A DNA stretch of 64,000 nt from Microbacteriaceae bacterium (GTDB lineage Bacteria; Actinomycetota; Actinomycetes; Actinomycetales; Microbacteriaceae), in NCBI GenBank assembly GCA_031177985.1, contig JAPSJW010000001.1:558001-622000 (forward strand), read 5' to 3'. The translations under genes were made by a program, and so were the position numbers. Below the pieces are notes generated by a model that saw only the letters and a program-made list of their open reading frames with translations, ran no database searches and was not told where the DNA came from. This document shows, piece after piece, positions 26,116 to 35,112 of the stretch; the first letter of the stretch is position 1, and the number at the start of each line of letters is the position of its first letter.

Positions 26116-26823
26116 ATGGGGCTCGTGTTCGAGACGCGCGCATCCGACTCTCCGTGGATCTCCACGGTGTGGACGAGCCGCAGCGACGAGGTGTCGCAGA
26201 TGACCTCGGTCGCCTCGGAGACCTGGGGGCTCGTCTTCTGGCGGCAGGGCGACGCGGCGCACGCGGCGGTCGTCGGCCCCGAGAGCGGCACGAGCGCCGC
26301 TGCCGTCCCCGAAGGGGCGGAGTTCCTCGGCATCCAGTTCGCCGTCGGCACGTCCCTGCGGGCGACCCCCACTTCGGCGCTCGTCGACGCGGGACTCGAG
26401 CTGCCCGACACGACCGCGCGCCGGTTCTGGCTGCAGGGCGACCGGCTCGAGGTGCCGGGGATGGACGACGCAGAGGCGCTGGTCGATCGACTCGTGCGCC
26501 GCGAGCTCATCGGACGCGACCCGGTCGTGGCGACGATCCTCAGCGGCCGAGAGACGCCCGGGTCAGACCGCACCGCTGAACGGAGGTTCCGTGCCGCGAC
26601 CGGGTTCACCCGAGGCGCCGTGCAGCGGATCGCCCGGGCCAGGGAGGCGGCTGGCCGCCTGCTCGCCGGCGACGAGGTGGCGGATGTCGTGGTCGCCCTC
26701 GGCTACTACGACGAGCCGCACCTCGCGCGGGCGCTGCGGCGCTACGTCGGTCGCACCGCCGGTCAGCTCCGCAACGGAACCGGCGGTGCGCTCGCGCTCT
26801 CGGCTCAGCGCACGACGTCGTAG
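26116..26823 (+). CDS. AraC family transcriptional regulator
   Basis: 235 residues from ATG 26116, with TAGGGT 7 bases upstream (leaderless). The N-terminal part is a DUF6597/AraC-type sensory region (GLVFWRQGDAAHAAVVG). The C-terminal half carries the two helix-turn-helices: GAVQRIARAREAAGRLLAGD and VADVVVALGYYDEPHLARAL, then RYVGRTAGQLR. Its 3' end overlaps the convergent DHFR-like gene by 19 bp. Such regulators commonly sit beside DHFR-like proteins. The ligand is unknown. Confidence 0.85.
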   Translation: MGLVFETRASDSPWISTVWTSRSDEVSQMTSVASETWGLVFWRQGDAAHAAVVGPESGTSAAAVPEGAEFLGIQFAVGTSLRATPTSALVDAGLELPDTTARRFWLQGDRLEVPGMDDAEALVDRLVRRELIGRDPVVATILSGRETPGSDRTAERRFRAATGFTRGAVQRIARAREAAGRLLAGDEVADVVVALGYYDEPHLARALRRYVGRTAGQLRNGTGGALALSAQRTTS

Positions 26824-27371
26824 ACCAGCTTCACGACGCTGTTCGGGTACGACGCCGATTCGCGCAGCGACAGCCTGCGTGCACCGTCGCCGAACAGGGT
26901 CTTGCCCGACCCGAGCAGCTCGGGGAACACCAGCAGGTTGTAGCGGTCGATGAGGTCGGCCTCCGCGAGCCGGCGCGCCAGCTCGGGGCTGCCGTGGATG
27001 AAAATCGCCCCACCCTCGGTCTGCTTGAGCGCCGCCACGTCCTCGGTCGTCCGGAGGATCCGGAGCTCCCCCCAGCCGTCGACGAGGGCGTCCTCGCCGA
27101 GCGTTCCCGACACGATGTACTTCGGAAGGTCCTTGTAGTCCGCGTGGTCCTCGGAGGTCGGCCAGAAGGGCGCGAACGCCTCGTAGCTGCGGCGCCCGAA
27201 CATGAGGGCTGTCGTCTCCTCCAGCTCCTCGGCCTTGAGCGAGAACGACTCCGGCTCGAACGGCGTCCTCATCACCCAGCCGCCGTCCGGGTGTCCCTCC
27301 GCCGTTCCTCCCGGGGAATCGGCGACGCCGTCGAGCGTCAGAAAACCCGTCCAGACCAGTTCACGCGACAT
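26805..27371 (-). CDS. Dihydrofolate reductase family protein (RibD C-terminal type)
   Basis: 188 residues. The RibD_C/DHFR-like fold begins with the strand ELVWTGFLTLDGVADSPGG and continues with ALMFGRRSYEAFAPFW, YIVSGTLG, and the nucleotide-binding FIHGSPELARRLAEADLIDRYNLLVFPELLGSGKTLF. Members bind NADPH, but most solitary bacterial copies have no known substrate and are not true folate reductases. It converges on the AraC gene with a 19-bp overlap. Confidence 0.88.
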   Translation of the reverse strand: MSRELVWTGFLTLDGVADSPGGTAEGHPDGGWVMRTPFEPESFSLKAEELEETTALMFGRRSYEAFAPFWPTSEDHADYKDLPKYIVSGTLGEDALVDGWGELRILRTTEDVAALKQTEGGAIFIHGSPELARRLAEADLIDRYNLLVFPELLGSGKTLFGDGARRLSLRESASYPNSVVKLVYDVVR

Positions 27372-27515
27372 GCAGCTGCCTCCATCGAGGAAAGGGGGGC
27401 GCCCAGCGCGCCTCCGGATGCCTCCACCGTAGAGAAGGCGCGGCTGCGGCTCTTGGACGGAAACGACACCCGTCTCGTCCGGCGGTCACTCGGGAGCCCT
27501 CGATACGCTGGCAGG

Positions 27516-28565
27516 ATGCACGGTGAGTACAAGGTGCCCGGGGGCAAGCTCGTCGTCGTCGACCTCGAGGTCGTCGACGGCAGGATCGCGGAGTTCCGGC
27601 TCGCCGGCGACTTCTTCCTCGAACCCGACTCCGCGCTGGAGGCGATCGACCGGGCGGTCAACGGCCTCCCGGCAGAGACGGATGCTCGTAGCATCGCGTC
27701 GACGATCACCCAGGCGCTGCCCGAGGGCACCACGATGCTCGGCTTCAGTGCAGAGGCGGTGGCCACCACCATCCGTCGCGCGCTGCAGAAGGCGACGAGC
27801 TGGCGCGACTACGACTGGCAGCTCATCCACGGCGATGCCTACTCGCCGCAGCTGCAGATCGCGCTCGATCAGGTGCTCGCCGAGGAGGTGGGCGACGGGA
27901 GGCGCAAGCCGACCCTGCGCATCTGGGAGTGGAACAGCCCCGCCGTCGTGATCGGCAGCTTCCAGTCGGTCAAGAACGAGGTCGACCCCGCGAATGCGGA
28001 GAAGTACGGCGTGCCCGTCGTGCGACGCATCAGCGGTGGCGGAGCCATGTTCATGGAGGCGGGCAACGTCATCACCTACTCCCTCTACGCGCCGCTCGAC
28101 CTGGTGCAGGGGATGAGCTTCGCCGACTCCTACGCGTTCTTCGACGAGTGGGTCATCACGGCGCTCAAGAGCGTCGGCATCGACGCGTTCTACCAGCCGC
28201 TCAACGACATCACGAGCGCGAAGGGCAAGATCGGCGGCGCAGCCCAGAAGCGGCTGGGCAACGGCGCCGTGCTGCATCACGTGACGATGAGCTACGACAT
28301 CGATGGTGACAAGATGGCCGAGGTGCTGCGCATCGGCAAGGAGAAGCTGAGCGACAAGGGCATCCGCAGCGCCGCGAAGCGAGTCGACCCGCTGCGCAGC
28401 CAGACGGGGCTCAGCCGCGCCGAGATCATCGAGCGGATGATCGCGACCTTCCGCGGGCTCTACGGCCTCGCCCCGAGCGAGGTCACCCCCGACGAGCTCG
28501 CCAGGGCCCAAGCGCTCGTCGCCGAGAAGTTCGGCACCGACGAGTGGCTCTACCGCGTGCCGTGA
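27516..28565 (+). CDS. Lipoate-protein ligase A family protein with N-terminal accessory domain
   Basis: 349 residues from ATG 27516; TACGCT lies 6 bases upstream (leaderless). Residues 1-85 resemble the small LplA accessory domain normally at the C-terminus (EYKVPGGKLVVVDLEVVDGRI). The catalytic domain follows: WNSPAVVIGSFQ, the lipoyl-AMP loop VVRRISGGGAMF, and the catalytic Lys in AKGKIGGAAQKR. It would attach lipoate to E2 and H proteins using ATP, or act as an octanoyltransferase. The domain order is swapped relative to E. coli LplA, as in split LplA/LplB systems. Confidence 0.9.
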   Translation: MHGEYKVPGGKLVVVDLEVVDGRIAEFRLAGDFFLEPDSALEAIDRAVNGLPAETDARSIASTITQALPEGTTMLGFSAEAVATTIRRALQKATSWRDYDWQLIHGDAYSPQLQIALDQVLAEEVGDGRRKPTLRIWEWNSPAVVIGSFQSVKNEVDPANAEKYGVPVVRRISGGGAMFMEAGNVITYSLYAPLDLVQGMSFADSYAFFDEWVITALKSVGIDAFYQPLNDITSAKGKIGGAAQKRLGNGAVLHHVTMSYDIDGDKMAEVLRIGKEKLSDKGIRSAAKRVDPLRSQTGLSRAEIIERMIATFRGLYGLAPSEVTPDELARAQALVAEKFGTDEWLYRVP

Positions 28566-28632
28566 CCGGATCGATATCTAGCGGGCCGGATCGTTTCCCT
28601 TCCGTTCATAGAAAGCGACGTACCCTTACCTC

Positions 28633-28914
28633 ATGAACGGCTGGATCCTCGTGGCACTCATCGCGGCAGCCGTTCTCGCCATCTGGGCGGCTCAGCGATT
28701 CGGCTGGATCGACCTCTCGAACAAGAGCACGCGCAGCGGCTCCTCGGGCGTCATGACGATCGGCGACGAGGTCTTCGCGCCGACCCGTCACGAGGCGCAG
28801 ATCGAGATGGACCGGCAGACCTCGATGCCCGCGCCGGCCCCCGTGCCGGGCGACGGCCCGGGCGAGAACGTCTACGACGGCCGCGTGAGAATCGACCTCT
28901 CCAGCCGCCGCTGA
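28633..28914 (+). CDS. Small single-span membrane protein, hypothetical
   Basis: 93 residues from ATG 28633, with TACCCT 6 bases upstream (leaderless). One N-terminal helix (ILVALIAAAVLAIWAAQRF) precedes a soluble tail with SGVMTIGDEVFAPTRHEAQIEM and a Pro-rich stretch, ending in YDGRVRIDL. The helix-plus-motif layout is conserved-looking, but I do not recognise the family. Confidence 0.65.
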   Translation: MNGWILVALIAAAVLAIWAAQRFGWIDLSNKSTRSGSSGVMTIGDEVFAPTRHEAQIEMDRQTSMPAPAPVPGDGPGENVYDGRVRIDLSSRR

Positions 28915-28917
28915 CCC

Positions 28918-29205
28918 TCAGCGCTGCTCGAGCTCCTGGTACTCGGGGTGCTCGTTGATCCAGGAGTCCATGAACGGGCAGATCGGGATCACGCGCAGAT
29001 CGGTGTTCGACCGCACGGCGTCGAGCGTGCCGCGCACCAGCTGCTCGCCCAGCCCCTCGCCCCTGTGCTCCTTGTCGACGACCGTGTGCGTGAAGCGGAT
29101 CGAGTCGGCGCCGAGCTCGTACTCGGCATAGCCGCAGCGCACCCCATCCACCAGCAGGACGTAGCGGCTCTCAGCGGGGACGTCGACGATCTCGGTGGTG
29201 GCCAT
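28918..29205 (-). CDS. Small GNAT-like N-acetyltransferase (YjdJ type)
   Basis: 95 residues, the length of the short GCN5-related acetyltransferases (Gcn5-like/GNAT_2). Acetyl-CoA binding is seen in VVDKEHRGEGLGEQLVRGTLDAVR, and the conserved end in VIPICPFMDSWINEHPEY. Acceptor unknown. It lies 17 bp after the cebR stop on the same strand, but TACTCT 5 bases before the ATG suggests its own leaderless promoter. Confidence 0.85.
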   Translation of the reverse strand: MATTEIVDVPAESRYVLLVDGVRCGYAEYELGADSIRFTHTVVDKEHRGEGLGEQLVRGTLDAVRSNTDLRVIPICPFMDSWINEHPEYQELEQR

Positions 29206-29222
29206 ACCTCAGAGTAGGCAGA

Positions 29223-30242
29223 TCAGCTGCTGTCGCGCACGACGAGCTGGGTGGGCAGCACCGTCAGGCGCTCCACCTCCTCGCCGTCGATGAGCCGCAC
29301 CAGCAGCTCGGCCATCGTCGTGCCCTGCACCACGGGCGGCTGCTCGATCGTCGTGATCGCCGGCACCGACGAGGTGGCGAAGTAGTCGTTGTCGAAGCCG
29401 ACGAGTGCGATGTCGTCCGGCACGCGGAGTCCGCGCTCGCGCAGCACCGTCAGCGCGCCCGACGCCATCTGGTCGCTCGCGGCGAAGACCGCGTCGAAGG
29501 TCTCGCGCCGTCCGAGCAGCCGGCGCATCGCCTCCGCGCCTCCGATCGGAGTGAAGTCGCCGTCCTCGACCGGTCCGGGTTCGAGGCCCGCCCGCTCGAG
29601 CACAGTCCGCCAGCCCGCCATGCGGTCCTGGGCGGGAGCCATGTCCTGCCGGCCGCTGATGTGGGCGATCCGGGTGCGGCCGCGGTCGACGAGGTGCTGC
29701 ACGGCCACCTCGGCGGCGGCCTCGTTGTCGACGTCGACCACGTAGATGTCGTCGACGTTCTCGGGCGCGGCCGCCGGCCGTCCGCCGAACACGATCGGCA
29801 TGGTCCTCGCGAGTTCGACGTAGGAGGTGTCGTCGCTGTGATGCGACAGGATCAGCGCCCCGTCGACGTTACCGCCGCGCAGATATCGCCGGGTCTTCTC
29901 GTGGTCGGTCTCCGAGGCGATGACGAGCGAGAGCGTGTAGTCGGTCTGGGCGAGGCGGAACGCGACGCCCTGGATGACGGAGGCGAAGAACGGGTCGGAG
30001 AAGAAGCGCGCAGTGTTCTCGGGGATCACCAGCGCGATCGTCTGCGTGCGGCGGCTCGCGAGCATCCGCGCCGCCCGGTTGGGAACGTAGCCGAGCTCGG
30101 CGATGGCCTGATTGACCGCCTGCACGACCTCGGGCGCCACCTTCGGGGAGGAGTTGACGACGCGCGAGACGGTCGAGCGCGACACCCCGGCCAACGCGGC
30201 CACCTTCTCGAGGGTGGGCGCCCCGCCCGCGCTGATCGTCAT
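29223..30242 (-). CDS. cebR: Cellobiose-responsive LacI family repressor
   Basis: 339 residues. The LacI helix-turn-helix is TLEKVAALAGVSRSTVSRVV at about 10-29, with the hinge helix VPNRAARMLASRRTQTIAL. A periplasmic-binding-protein-like effector domain follows, with ASDQMASGAL and DIALVGFDNDYFA. Its place at the end of the cebEFG-bglC operon and the CebR-type boxes at cebE and the GH6 gene identify it as CebR, which releases DNA when cellobiose binds. TAGAAT ends 7 bases before the ATG and overlaps the bglC stop codon, so it may also be transcribed alone. Confidence 0.9.
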   Translation of the reverse strand: MTISAGGAPTLEKVAALAGVSRSTVSRVVNSSPKVAPEVVQAVNQAIAELGYVPNRAARMLASRRTQTIALVIPENTARFFSDPFFASVIQGVAFRLAQTDYTLSLVIASETDHEKTRRYLRGGNVDGALILSHHSDDTSYVELARTMPIVFGGRPAAAPENVDDIYVVDVDNEAAAEVAVQHLVDRGRTRIAHISGRQDMAPAQDRMAGWRTVLERAGLEPGPVEDGDFTPIGGAEAMRRLLGRRETFDAVFAASDQMASGALTVLRERGLRVPDDIALVGFDNDYFATSSVPAITTIEQPPVVQGTTMAELLVRLIDGEEVERLTVLPTQLVVRDSS

Positions 30243-30252
30243 GTCGCGGATT

Positions 30253-31659
30253 CTACGCCGCGGTGGCGCGGGTGCCGGCGATGATGCCGGCGTACTCGAG
30301 TCCGCTGTCCTTGATGGTGCGCTGCTGCGTCTGGTAGTCGACGCGCACGATGCCGAAGCGCTTCTCGTAGCCCCAGGCCCACTCGAAGTTGTCGAGCAGC
30401 GACCAGACGAAGTAGCCCCGCACATCCGCCCCCTCGTCGATCGCCGAGGCGACCGCGCCGATGTGGGCGCGGATGTAGTCGGTGCGCTCGACGTCGTGCA
30501 CGGAGCCGTCGTCGGCCACGACGTCGTCGTAGGCGGCACCGTTCTCCGTCACGTAGAGCGGGGGCAGGTTGTCGTACTCCTGGCCGAGCCGCACGAGCAG
30601 CACGCGGAGGCCGTCGGGATTGACCTCCCAGTCCATCGCGGTGCGCGGGAGGTCGCGGCTCGGGAAGGTGAGGTGCTCGCTGCCGACGAAGGGCGAGCGG
30701 CCCGGCTTCTCGGTGGGGCGGAGGCCCGGCGGGGTGCCGGGGGCGAGCGGATGTCCGCTGACGTTGTCGTCGTGGTAGTGGTTCACCCCGAGGAAGTCGA
30801 TCGGCTGGGCGATGCGCTGCAGGTCGCCGTCGTGCACGAGGGCGCCGAAGTCGTGCTCGCGCACGTCCTCGAGGAAGTCCTCGGGGTAGGCGCCGAGCAG
30901 CAGCGGCTCGAGGAACGCGCGGTTCCAGATCGCGTCGAGCCGGCGCGCTGCCTCGAGGTCGACCTGGTCGCTCGGGTCGTTGGGAATGGCGTTCGTCAGG
31001 TTGAGCGTGATGCCCAGGTTCTGAGCGCCGCGCTCGCGCAGCGCCGACACCGCCATGCCGTGCGCGAGGTGCTGGTGGTGCAGCGCCGCGAGGGCCGCAC
31101 GCGGCTCGGTGCGTCCCGGCGCGTGCTCACCACCCGCGTAGCCGATCAGCGACGAGCAGAGCGGCTCGTTGAACGTCGTCCAGTGCTGCACGCGGTCGCC
31201 GAGGCGGTCGTAGACGGCGTTCGCGTAGTCGACGAAGCGGAAGGCGGTGTCGCGGTTCGCCCATCCGTCGTTCTCCTCCAGGGCCTGCGGCAGGTCCCAG
31301 TGGTAGAGGGTGAGCCAGGGAAGGATGCCCGCATCGAGCAGCTCGTCGACGAGCCGGGAGTAGAAGTCGAGGCCCTTCTCGTTGACGAAGCGGTCGCCGG
31401 GCTTCACCCGCGCCCAGCTCGTCGAGAACCGGTAGGAGTCGAGACCGAGGCGCTTCATGAGCGCGACGTCCTCGGGCATCCGGTGGTAGTGGTCGACCGC
31501 GACGTCGGGAGTGTCGCCGCCGGCGACGGCGAGAGGCACCCTGGCGTAGTGATCCCAGATCGACGCCTCCTTACCGTCCTCGAAGGCGGCGCCCTCGATC
31601 TGTGCGGCGGCGGTCGCCGAGCCCCAGAGGAACCCGGGCGGGAAGGTGAAGGTGCTCAA
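30253..31659 (-). CDS. bglC: GH1 beta-glucosidase
   Basis: 468 residues from TTG 31659, which overlaps the cebG stop (TTGA). GH1 landmarks: N-terminal FPPGFLWGSATAAAQIEG, acid/base Glu165 in TTFNEP, nucleophile Glu372 in YVTENGAAYDD, and the late WSLLDNFEWAWGYEKRFGIV. There is no signal peptide, so it works in the cytoplasm, splitting imported cellobiose to glucose. Context with CebEFG and CebR makes it the BglC homologue. Confidence 0.93.
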   Translation of the reverse strand: MSTFTFPPGFLWGSATAAAQIEGAAFEDGKEASIWDHYARVPLAVAGGDTPDVAVDHYHRMPEDVALMKRLGLDSYRFSTSWARVKPGDRFVNEKGLDFYSRLVDELLDAGILPWLTLYHWDLPQALEENDGWANRDTAFRFVDYANAVYDRLGDRVQHWTTFNEPLCSSLIGYAGGEHAPGRTEPRAALAALHHQHLAHGMAVSALRERGAQNLGITLNLTNAIPNDPSDQVDLEAARRLDAIWNRAFLEPLLLGAYPEDFLEDVREHDFGALVHDGDLQRIAQPIDFLGVNHYHDDNVSGHPLAPGTPPGLRPTEKPGRSPFVGSEHLTFPSRDLPRTAMDWEVNPDGLRVLLVRLGQEYDNLPPLYVTENGAAYDDVVADDGSVHDVERTDYIRAHIGAVASAIDEGADVRGYFVWSLLDNFEWAWGYEKRFGIVRVDYQTQQRTIKDSGLEYAGIIAGTRATAA

Positions 31660-32549
31660 CCCTTGACAGCTCCTTGCATGATGCCGGAGATCAGCTGACG
31701 GCCGGCGACGATGAACAGGATGAGAAGCGGGATAGTGGAAAGTATCGCTCCCGCGAGCACGATCGAGTAATCGACGTAGTACCCGGACTGAAGCTGACCG
31801 AGGGCGGTCTGCAGGGTGGGATTGGTCGGGTCGAGCACGATGAGCGGCCACAGGTAGTCGGTCCACGCCATCATGAACGTGAAGAGGGCGAGGATCGCCA
31901 TCGCGGGCCGGGCGGCGGGGATCGCGACGTTGATGAACGTGCGGATCTGGTTCGCTCCGTCGACGCGCGCAGCCTCGATGAGCTCGTCGGGGATGACGTC
32001 GACGAGGTACTGGCGCATGAAGAAGACGCCGAACGCCGTGACGAGGGTCGGCACGATGACCGCCCCGAGCTCGCCCGTCCAGCCGAGTTCGCGCATGACG
32101 ATGAACAGCGGGATGATGCCGAGCTGCGTCGGGATGGCCATCGTCGCGATGACGAAGATCATCAGTCCGTCCCGCCCGCGGAAGCGCAGCTTGGCGAACG
32201 CGTAGCCGGCCAGCGTCGAGAAGGTGACGACGCTCACCGTGATGATGCTCGAGACGATGAGGCTGTTGCCGAGCGCCTGCCAGAACGGGATCGCGCCGAG
32301 CACCTGCGAGGCGTTCGCGAAGAAGTTGCCGCCCGGAATGAGCGGGAACGTCTCGGCGCGGGTCGCGTTCGTGCCGCTGCCGACGACGAACGACCACCAG
32401 AGCGGGTAGGCGCTGCCGAGCAGCACCGCGAGCAGGATGCCGTAGGAGAGGAAGCCGGGCTTGCTGCCGATGCCGGCGTTGCCGGCGTCGCCGCCCTTCC
32501 GCTTCGCGGGCCGCAGGGGGAACGCTCGGGCGTCGGTGATGCCGGTCAC
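31656..32549 (-). CDS. cebG: Cellobiose ABC transporter permease
   Basis: 297 residues from GTG 32549, overlapping the cebF stop as GTGA. Six predicted helices. The binding-protein-dependent permease EAA loop is EAARVDGANQIRTFINVAIPAARP, followed by a helix ALFTFMMAWTDYLWPLIVL. This is the second CUT1-family permease (MalG-like). There is no ATPase gene in the cluster; Ceb systems usually borrow the multitask ATPase MsiK encoded elsewhere. Confidence 0.92.
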   Translation of the reverse strand: MTGITDARAFPLRPAKRKGGDAGNAGIGSKPGFLSYGILLAVLLGSAYPLWWSFVVGSGTNATRAETFPLIPGGNFFANASQVLGAIPFWQALGNSLIVSSIITVSVVTFSTLAGYAFAKLRFRGRDGLMIFVIATMAIPTQLGIIPLFIVMRELGWTGELGAVIVPTLVTAFGVFFMRQYLVDVIPDELIEAARVDGANQIRTFINVAIPAARPAMAILALFTFMMAWTDYLWPLIVLDPTNPTLQTALGQLQSGYYVDYSIVLAGAILSTIPLLILFIVAGRQLISGIMQGAVKG

Positions 32550-33583
32550 TTGCCGACCTCCTTGGTGGCGAGGCGCTTCGCGGTGCGCTTCTTGATCACG
32601 CGGCCTTCCGCGGTCGCGATGCGCTTGGAGATGAAGAAGTTGATGAGCCCGATGCCGACGATCAGCAGGAACAGCAGCCACGCGATCGCGGCCGCCTCGC
32701 CGAAGTTCTGGCGGAAGAACGCCATCTCCCACAGGTAGAGCACGGTCGTCTGGAACTGCCGGTCGTATCCGCCGATGCCGCCGGCGCTCGAGACGTCGAA
32801 CAGCTTCGGCTCGGCGAAGATCTGCAGCCCGCCGATCGTCGCCGTGATGATGACGAAGATCAGGGTGGGGCGGATGCTGGGGATCGTGATCGAGAAGAAG
32901 CGGCGAGCGGTGCCGGCGCCGTCGATCGCGGCGGACTCGTGCAGGTCGCGAGGCACCGCCTGCATGGCGGCCAGCAGGATGAGCGCGTTGTAGCCCGTCC
33001 AGCGCCAGTTGACCATGGTCGCGATCGCGATGTGCGAGGCCAGCGTGTCGTGCTTCCACTGGATGGGCTCGATGCCGAGCAGCCCGACCAGGTTGTTCGC
33101 GAGGCCGTCCGCCTCGTTGAACATGCTCGAGAAGATGAGGGCGACGGCGACCGGCGTGACGACGTACGGCAGCAGCACGCTCATGCGCCAGAAGGTGCGG
33201 GCCTTGAGCGCCTGGTCGAGCACCGCGGCGATGACGAGCGCCATCGCGATCTGCGGAACCGTCGAGAGCAGGAAGATGCTCAGGGTGTTGAAGATCGAGT
33301 TCCAGAAGAACCGGTCCTGCAGCACGTTGGCGAAGTTCTCGAGTCCGACGAACTCGCCCTGGCCCTGCAGCAGCTCCCACTCGTGCACCGACACGACGAG
33401 CGTGTAGACGAGGGGGAACAGGCCGGTGAGGCCGAAGAGGACGAAGAACGGAGAGATGTAGGCGTACGGCGACGCCTTCACATCGAAGCGGCCGAGCCGC
33501 TGGCGCCAGGTCAGCCGCTCCCGGGTCGCGGGCCGCTTCGGTGCGGGGACCGCCAGGTCGGGCCTGTCGAGGGTGGAGGTCAT
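32546..33583 (-). CDS. cebF: Cellobiose ABC transporter permease
   Basis: 345 residues. The N-terminus is long and Pro/Arg-rich, then come six helices. The EAA loop reads ESAAIDGAGTARRFFSITIPSIRP, typical of the MalF-like CUT1 permease. The C-terminus is unusually basic (KKRTAKRLATKEVGK). It lies 164 bp after cebE with a hairpin region between, and overlaps cebG. Confidence 0.92.
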   Translation of the reverse strand: MTSTLDRPDLAVPAPKRPATRERLTWRQRLGRFDVKASPYAYISPFFVLFGLTGLFPLVYTLVVSVHEWELLQGQGEFVGLENFANVLQDRFFWNSIFNTLSIFLLSTVPQIAMALVIAAVLDQALKARTFWRMSVLLPYVVTPVAVALIFSSMFNEADGLANNLVGLLGIEPIQWKHDTLASHIAIATMVNWRWTGYNALILLAAMQAVPRDLHESAAIDGAGTARRFFSITIPSIRPTLIFVIITATIGGLQIFAEPKLFDVSSAGGIGGYDRQFQTTVLYLWEMAFFRQNFGEAAAIAWLLFLLIVGIGLINFFISKRIATAEGRVIKKRTAKRLATKEVGK

Positions 33584-33621
33584 GGGAACGCTTTCCTGAA
33601 GTCAGACCTGGTGGAGGTGGG

Positions 33622-33687
33622 GACACGCCGCGCCTGGGACAAGACGCGCGCGGCGAGCGCGGCGTGTCGGCCCCGGCGCGGCGTGTC
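33622..33687 (-). other. Alternative hairpins in the cebE-cebF spacer
   Basis: One left arm, GACACGCCGCGC (33622-33633), can pair with either of two identical right arms, GCGCGGCGTGTC at 33657-33668 and 33676-33687. The pairings are mutually exclusive. Such spacer hairpins often stabilise the upstream binding-protein mRNA or end part of the transcripts. Confidence 0.7.
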
Positions 33688-33747
33688 ACCGGGAGGAGAG
33701 GGGATGCGGGCCACGGCGGTTCGGGTTCCGCCGCGGCCCGCACGGGA

Positions 33748-35058
33748 TTACTCGACCTCGAGCTCTACGAGCAGGTCGAGGGCCTCCTGCCAGGCGGTGT
33801 CACCGTCGGCCTCGCCGCGGTCGAGTGCCTGCAGGGCCGGTCCGAAGACGTTCTCCTGGATGATCGAGTCGTCCGGTCCCTTGTACTGGGCGACGACTCC
33901 CTCGGCGCGCGAGGCGAGGATCTGGCCGGTCGGGGCGTCGTTGAAGACCTCGTTGGGCGTCGGGTTCGCCGCGAGCTCCTCCTGGGCCTCGAGGGTGCTC
34001 GGGAAGTTGCCGGCCGCTGCCGACTGCTTCACCTGCTGCTCGGGCTGGGTCAGCCAGTCGGCGAGAGCCGCGGCCTCCTCAGGGTGCTCGCTGCTCGTCG
34101 GGATCGAGAGGAATGCGCCGCCCCAGTTCGCTGCGCCGCCGGGGAAAACGTCGGCGAAGTCCCACCCGGTGTCGGGTCCGCCGCCGCCGGCCTCGAGCTG
34201 GCCCTGCACGACGCCGAGCATCCAGCCGGGGCACACGAAGGTCGCGAAGGTGCCGTCGACGAACGACTTGCCGCCGTTCCAGTCCCAGGCCGTCTGAGCG
34301 GCCGACTGGCCATTGGTGGTCGCCTCCGCGAGCTGGTCGAAGCGCTCGCGCAGCTCGGCGTTGCCGTCGACGTTCAGCTCGCCGTCGGAGGTGTAGTAGC
34401 CCTCCTCGAGCTGGTTGACCATGGCGTTCCAGACGAAGCCGGAGTGGTCGTACCAGGCCTTGCCGGTCGCATCCGTGTACTGCTGGCCCAGCTCGAAGTA
34501 GCGCTCCCAGGTCGCGTCCTCGCCGCCGAACAGCTCGGCGACCTCGTCGCGGTCGGTGGGCAGGCCGGCCGCCTCGAAGGCGGCTCCGTTGTAGCAGAGG
34601 CCCTCGGGGCCGATGTCGGTGCCGTAACCGATGACGCGGCCCTCGGGATCGGTGGCCTGCTCGTACTTCCAGTCCACCCAATCGCCGGCGCGCTCTTCGA
34701 TGCCGTGCTCGGTGAGGTCGACGAACTGGTCGCTGACCTCCATGATCGCGCCGAGCCAGCCCTCCTCGATCGCGACGATGTCCGAGACGCCCGAGCCTGC
34801 GCCGAGCTTGGTGAACAGGTCGGTGCGGGCGTTGCCGCCGGTGTCGATGTTGTTGGCGACGATGTCGATGTTCGGGTTCGCCTCCTCGTACTCGGTGTAG
34901 AGGTCCTCGTAGCCGAAGGTGCCGAACGTGGTGATCGTCAGTTCGATCGTCTCGCCGTCTCCGCCGCCGCTGTTCGAGCTGCAGCCGGTGGCGACGAGGG
35001 AGATGGCGGCTGCGCCGGCGAGGGCCGCAGCGGCTGTGGTGCGTCGTGAGAGCTTCAC
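33748..35058 (-). CDS. cebE: Cellobiose-binding lipoprotein
   Basis: 436 residues from GTG 35058, 5 bases after GGAG; GTG 35064 is an alternative inside the ribosome site. A lipobox (SLVATGCSSN) anchors it outside the membrane. The mature protein is a CUT1 solute-binding protein with NPNIDIVANNIDTGG, DIVAIEEGWLG, GYGTDIGPEGLCYN and a late SEHPEEAAALADWL. It captures cellobiose and longer cello-oligosaccharides. First gene of the operon and under CebR-type boxes. Confidence 0.93.
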   Translation of the reverse strand: MKLSRRTTAAAALAGAAAISLVATGCSSNSGGGDGETIELTITTFGTFGYEDLYTEYEEANPNIDIVANNIDTGGNARTDLFTKLGAGSGVSDIVAIEEGWLGAIMEVSDQFVDLTEHGIEERAGDWVDWKYEQATDPEGRVIGYGTDIGPEGLCYNGAAFEAAGLPTDRDEVAELFGGEDATWERYFELGQQYTDATGKAWYDHSGFVWNAMVNQLEEGYYTSDGELNVDGNAELRERFDQLAEATTNGQSAAQTAWDWNGGKSFVDGTFATFVCPGWMLGVVQGQLEAGGGGPDTGWDFADVFPGGAANWGGAFLSIPTSSEHPEEAAALADWLTQPEQQVKQSAAAGNFPSTLEAQEELAANPTPNEVFNDAPTGQILASRAEGVVAQYKGPDDSIIQENVFGPALQALDRGEADGDTAWQEALDLLVELEVE

Positions 35059-35112
35059 GGTCACTCCTTTGTGCGTGTGGGTGGGGATGCCGTGACTCGC
35101 TCACTGTGGTGG

